In this document: piece after piece, positions 6,103 to 7,207 of the stretch
Numbering within the stretch: the first letter of the stretch is position 1
Layout: every line of letters starts with the position of its first letter
Assembly: GCA_030626365.1 (NCBI GenBank)
Contig: DAOUPC010000144.1
Coordinates: forward strand, 1 to 7,207
DNA from: Paracoccaceae bacterium
GTDB taxonomy: Bacteria > Pseudomonadota > Alphaproteobacteria > Rhodobacterales > Rhodobacteraceae
Reading direction: 5' to 3'
DNA length: 7,207 nt
Program-made: the position numbers and the translations under genes
Notes under the pieces: generated by a model
Seen by the model: only the letters and a program-made list of their open reading frames with translations
Database searches by the model: none
What the model was told of the DNA's origin: nothing

Positions 6103-7115
6103 CCCTCCAGCGCGTGATCTTGCATCAGTTCCTTCCAGCGGTGGCAGGCAACATCGTGGTCTGCGCCTGATTGTTCCAGCTTTGGTTCGTCCTTGCGGCA
6201 GATATCGATGGCATAAGGGCATCGTGTCTGGAACTTGCACCCCGGTGGCGGGTTGGTGGGCGAGGGGATTTCGCCCTCAAGCTTTTGCGCTTTGCCACGG
6301 TCATCCGGGTCCAGTGACGGGATCGCCGACATCAGGGCCTTGGTATAGGGGTGGCGCGGGGCGGCGAACAATTCGCGCGTTGGTGCGGTTTCCACAAGGC
6401 GGCCCAGATACATCACCGCCACGTAGTCGCAGACATGCGCGACCACCGACAGGTCATGGCTGATGAACAGGAATGTCAGCCCCATATCCTGCTGAATGTC
6501 CTTCAGCAGGTTCAGAACATCGGCCTGAATGGACACATCCAGCGCGGCCACGGATTCATCCGCGACAATGAATTGCGGACCCGACACCAGCGCGCGGGCA
6601 ATGGAAATCCGCTGGCGCTGCCCGCCGGAAAAGGCGTGTGGGAAACGGCGCAGATGTTCCAGGTTCAACCGGCACTTGGTGGCGATTTCGCGCACGCGTG
6701 CGTCGGTTTCTTCGCGTGATTTGGTCAGGCCCATCACCTCAAGCGGTTCGGCGATGATGTCGCGTACCGTCATGCGCGGGCTAAGGGCGGCGTAAGGGTC
6801 CTGAAAGATAAGCTGGGCGCGTTTGCGGTAATCTTTCAGTTGGGCATCGTTCAGGGATGGCAGGTCATACTGCGCCTCGCCATCATCGTAATTGATCGAC
6901 CCACGGGTAATGGGGGCGGCGCGCAACAGGGCGCGCCCCAGTGTTGTTTTGCCCGACCCGCTTTCGCCCACCAGCCCGAAAAAGCTGCCTTTTTCGATGT
7001 CGATGTTGACGCCTTCAACGGCGCGTACCACGGGTTTCGGGCCAAACAGCTTGCCACCGCGTAGGGGATAATGAACCGCCAGATCACGCACGGACATAAG
7101 TGGTTTATCGTTCAT
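6096..7115 (-). CDS. dppF: Peptide ABC transporter ATP-binding protein, DppF/OppF type
   Basis: A 339-residue ATPase that drives import of di- or oligopeptides (or related nickel/opine substrates) with its DppD partner. Motifs: Walker A GESGSGKT at residues 50-57, Q-loop Q105 (FQDP), SGGQR signature at 163-167, Walker B FIVADE at 182-187, D-loop ALD at 191-193, H-loop H220, then the oligopeptide C-terminal region (PRHPYTKALMSAIP at 253-266). Four cysteines, C293, C299, C306 and C324, lie in that region with the spacing seen in Opp/Dpp ATPases. After the Walker B glutamate the sequence is DES rather than the common DEP. The ATG at 7115 is chosen because it overlaps the dppD stop as ATGA and follows a G-rich ribosome binding site. 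The frame is open 14 codons further upstream to 7157, but that part overlaps dppD. Substrate cannot be fixed without the binding protein. Confidence 0.93.
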   Translation of the reverse strand: MNDKPLMSVRDLAVHYPLRGGKLFGPKPVVRAVEGVNIDIEKGSFFGLVGESGSGKTTLGRALLRAAPITRGSINYDDGEAQYDLPSLNDAQLKDYRKRAQLIFQDPYAALSPRMTVRDIIAEPLEVMGLTKSREETDARVREIATKCRLNLEHLRRFPHAFSGGQRQRISIARALVSGPQFIVADESVAALDVSIQADVLNLLKDIQQDMGLTFLFISHDLSVVAHVCDYVAVMYLGRLVETAPTRELFAAPRHPYTKALMSAIPSLDPDDRGKAQKLEGEIPSPTNPPPGCKFQTRCPYAIDICRKDEPKLEQSGADHDVACHRWKELMQDHALEGA

Positions 7116-7207
7116 GATGCGGCCCCCCCATTCTTGTTTTGTGTGGCCAGATGGCACGCGACCTGGTGGCTGTCGGATACACCCGAGAAACCGGGAATGA
7201 CCGTTGA
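7112..7207 (-). CDS. dppD: Peptide ABC transporter ATP-binding protein, DppD/OppD type (3' end only)
   Basis: The last 31 codons plus TGA of a gene that starts outside the window. The translated tail contains SDSHQVACHLA, the standard end of DppD/OppD ATPases, including the final cysteine of their cysteine-rich C-terminal region. It is followed by a short polar tail rich in N, K and G. Its stop overlaps the dppF ATG by four bases, and its final codons (GGG GGG) supply the ribosome binding site for dppF. This order, D then F, is normal for peptide importers, whose permease and binding-protein genes would be expected further upstream on this strand. The identification depends on a short tail plus context. 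Confidence 0.8.
   Translation of the reverse strand, partial: STVIPGFSGVSDSHQVACHLATQNKNGGAAS

Overview
The window looks like chromosomal DNA from an alphaproteobacterium, most likely a Rhodobacteraceae (Roseobacter-group) member. The DNA is GC-rich with GC-rich third codon positions, several genes are joined by 4-base stop/start overlaps, and the gene content is typical of that family: a Liv-type amide or amino acid importer, NnrS/NnrU, a DUF2478 protein and a Dpp/Opp peptide importer. This placement is inference from protein character; no rRNA or other phylogenetic marker is present. Layout: (1) Bases 1-2463, plus strand, hold the end of a livH-like permease gene, then complete livM, livG and livF. 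All are coupled by overlaps of 1-4 bases, so they form one operon for a HAAT-family ABC importer; the binding protein is not in view. (2) A convergent gene at 2520-3122, minus strand, encodes a small exported protein of unknown function with its own readable promoter and ribosome binding site. (3) Bases 3123-3614 form a 492-base region without a convincing gene. It contains a 262-bp MITE-like element with perfect 32-base inverted ends (TA flanks included), followed by a probable FNR/NnrR-type site ahead of the next operon. (4) Bases 3615-6072, plus strand, hold nnrS, nnrU (ATGA overlap) and, 83 bases downstream, a DUF2478 gene. They read as a nitric-oxide/nitrogen-oxide-associated unit. (5) Bases 6096-7207, minus strand, hold a dppF-like peptide-transporter ATPase and the last 31 codons of the upstream dppD-like ATPase, again joined by an ATGA overlap. 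How the parts work together: the two transport operons import small nitrogen compounds or amino acids and peptides from the periplasm. The central nnrS-nnrU-DUF2478 group is probably switched on under low oxygen or nitric oxide. No complete novel system is evident. The parts that most deserve attention are the MITE inserted between divergent promoters, the FNR/NnrR-like box, the DUF2478 partner of nnrSU, the unrecognised exported protein, and the hairpin that overlaps both stop codons at the 3' junction of the DUF2478 and dppF genes.
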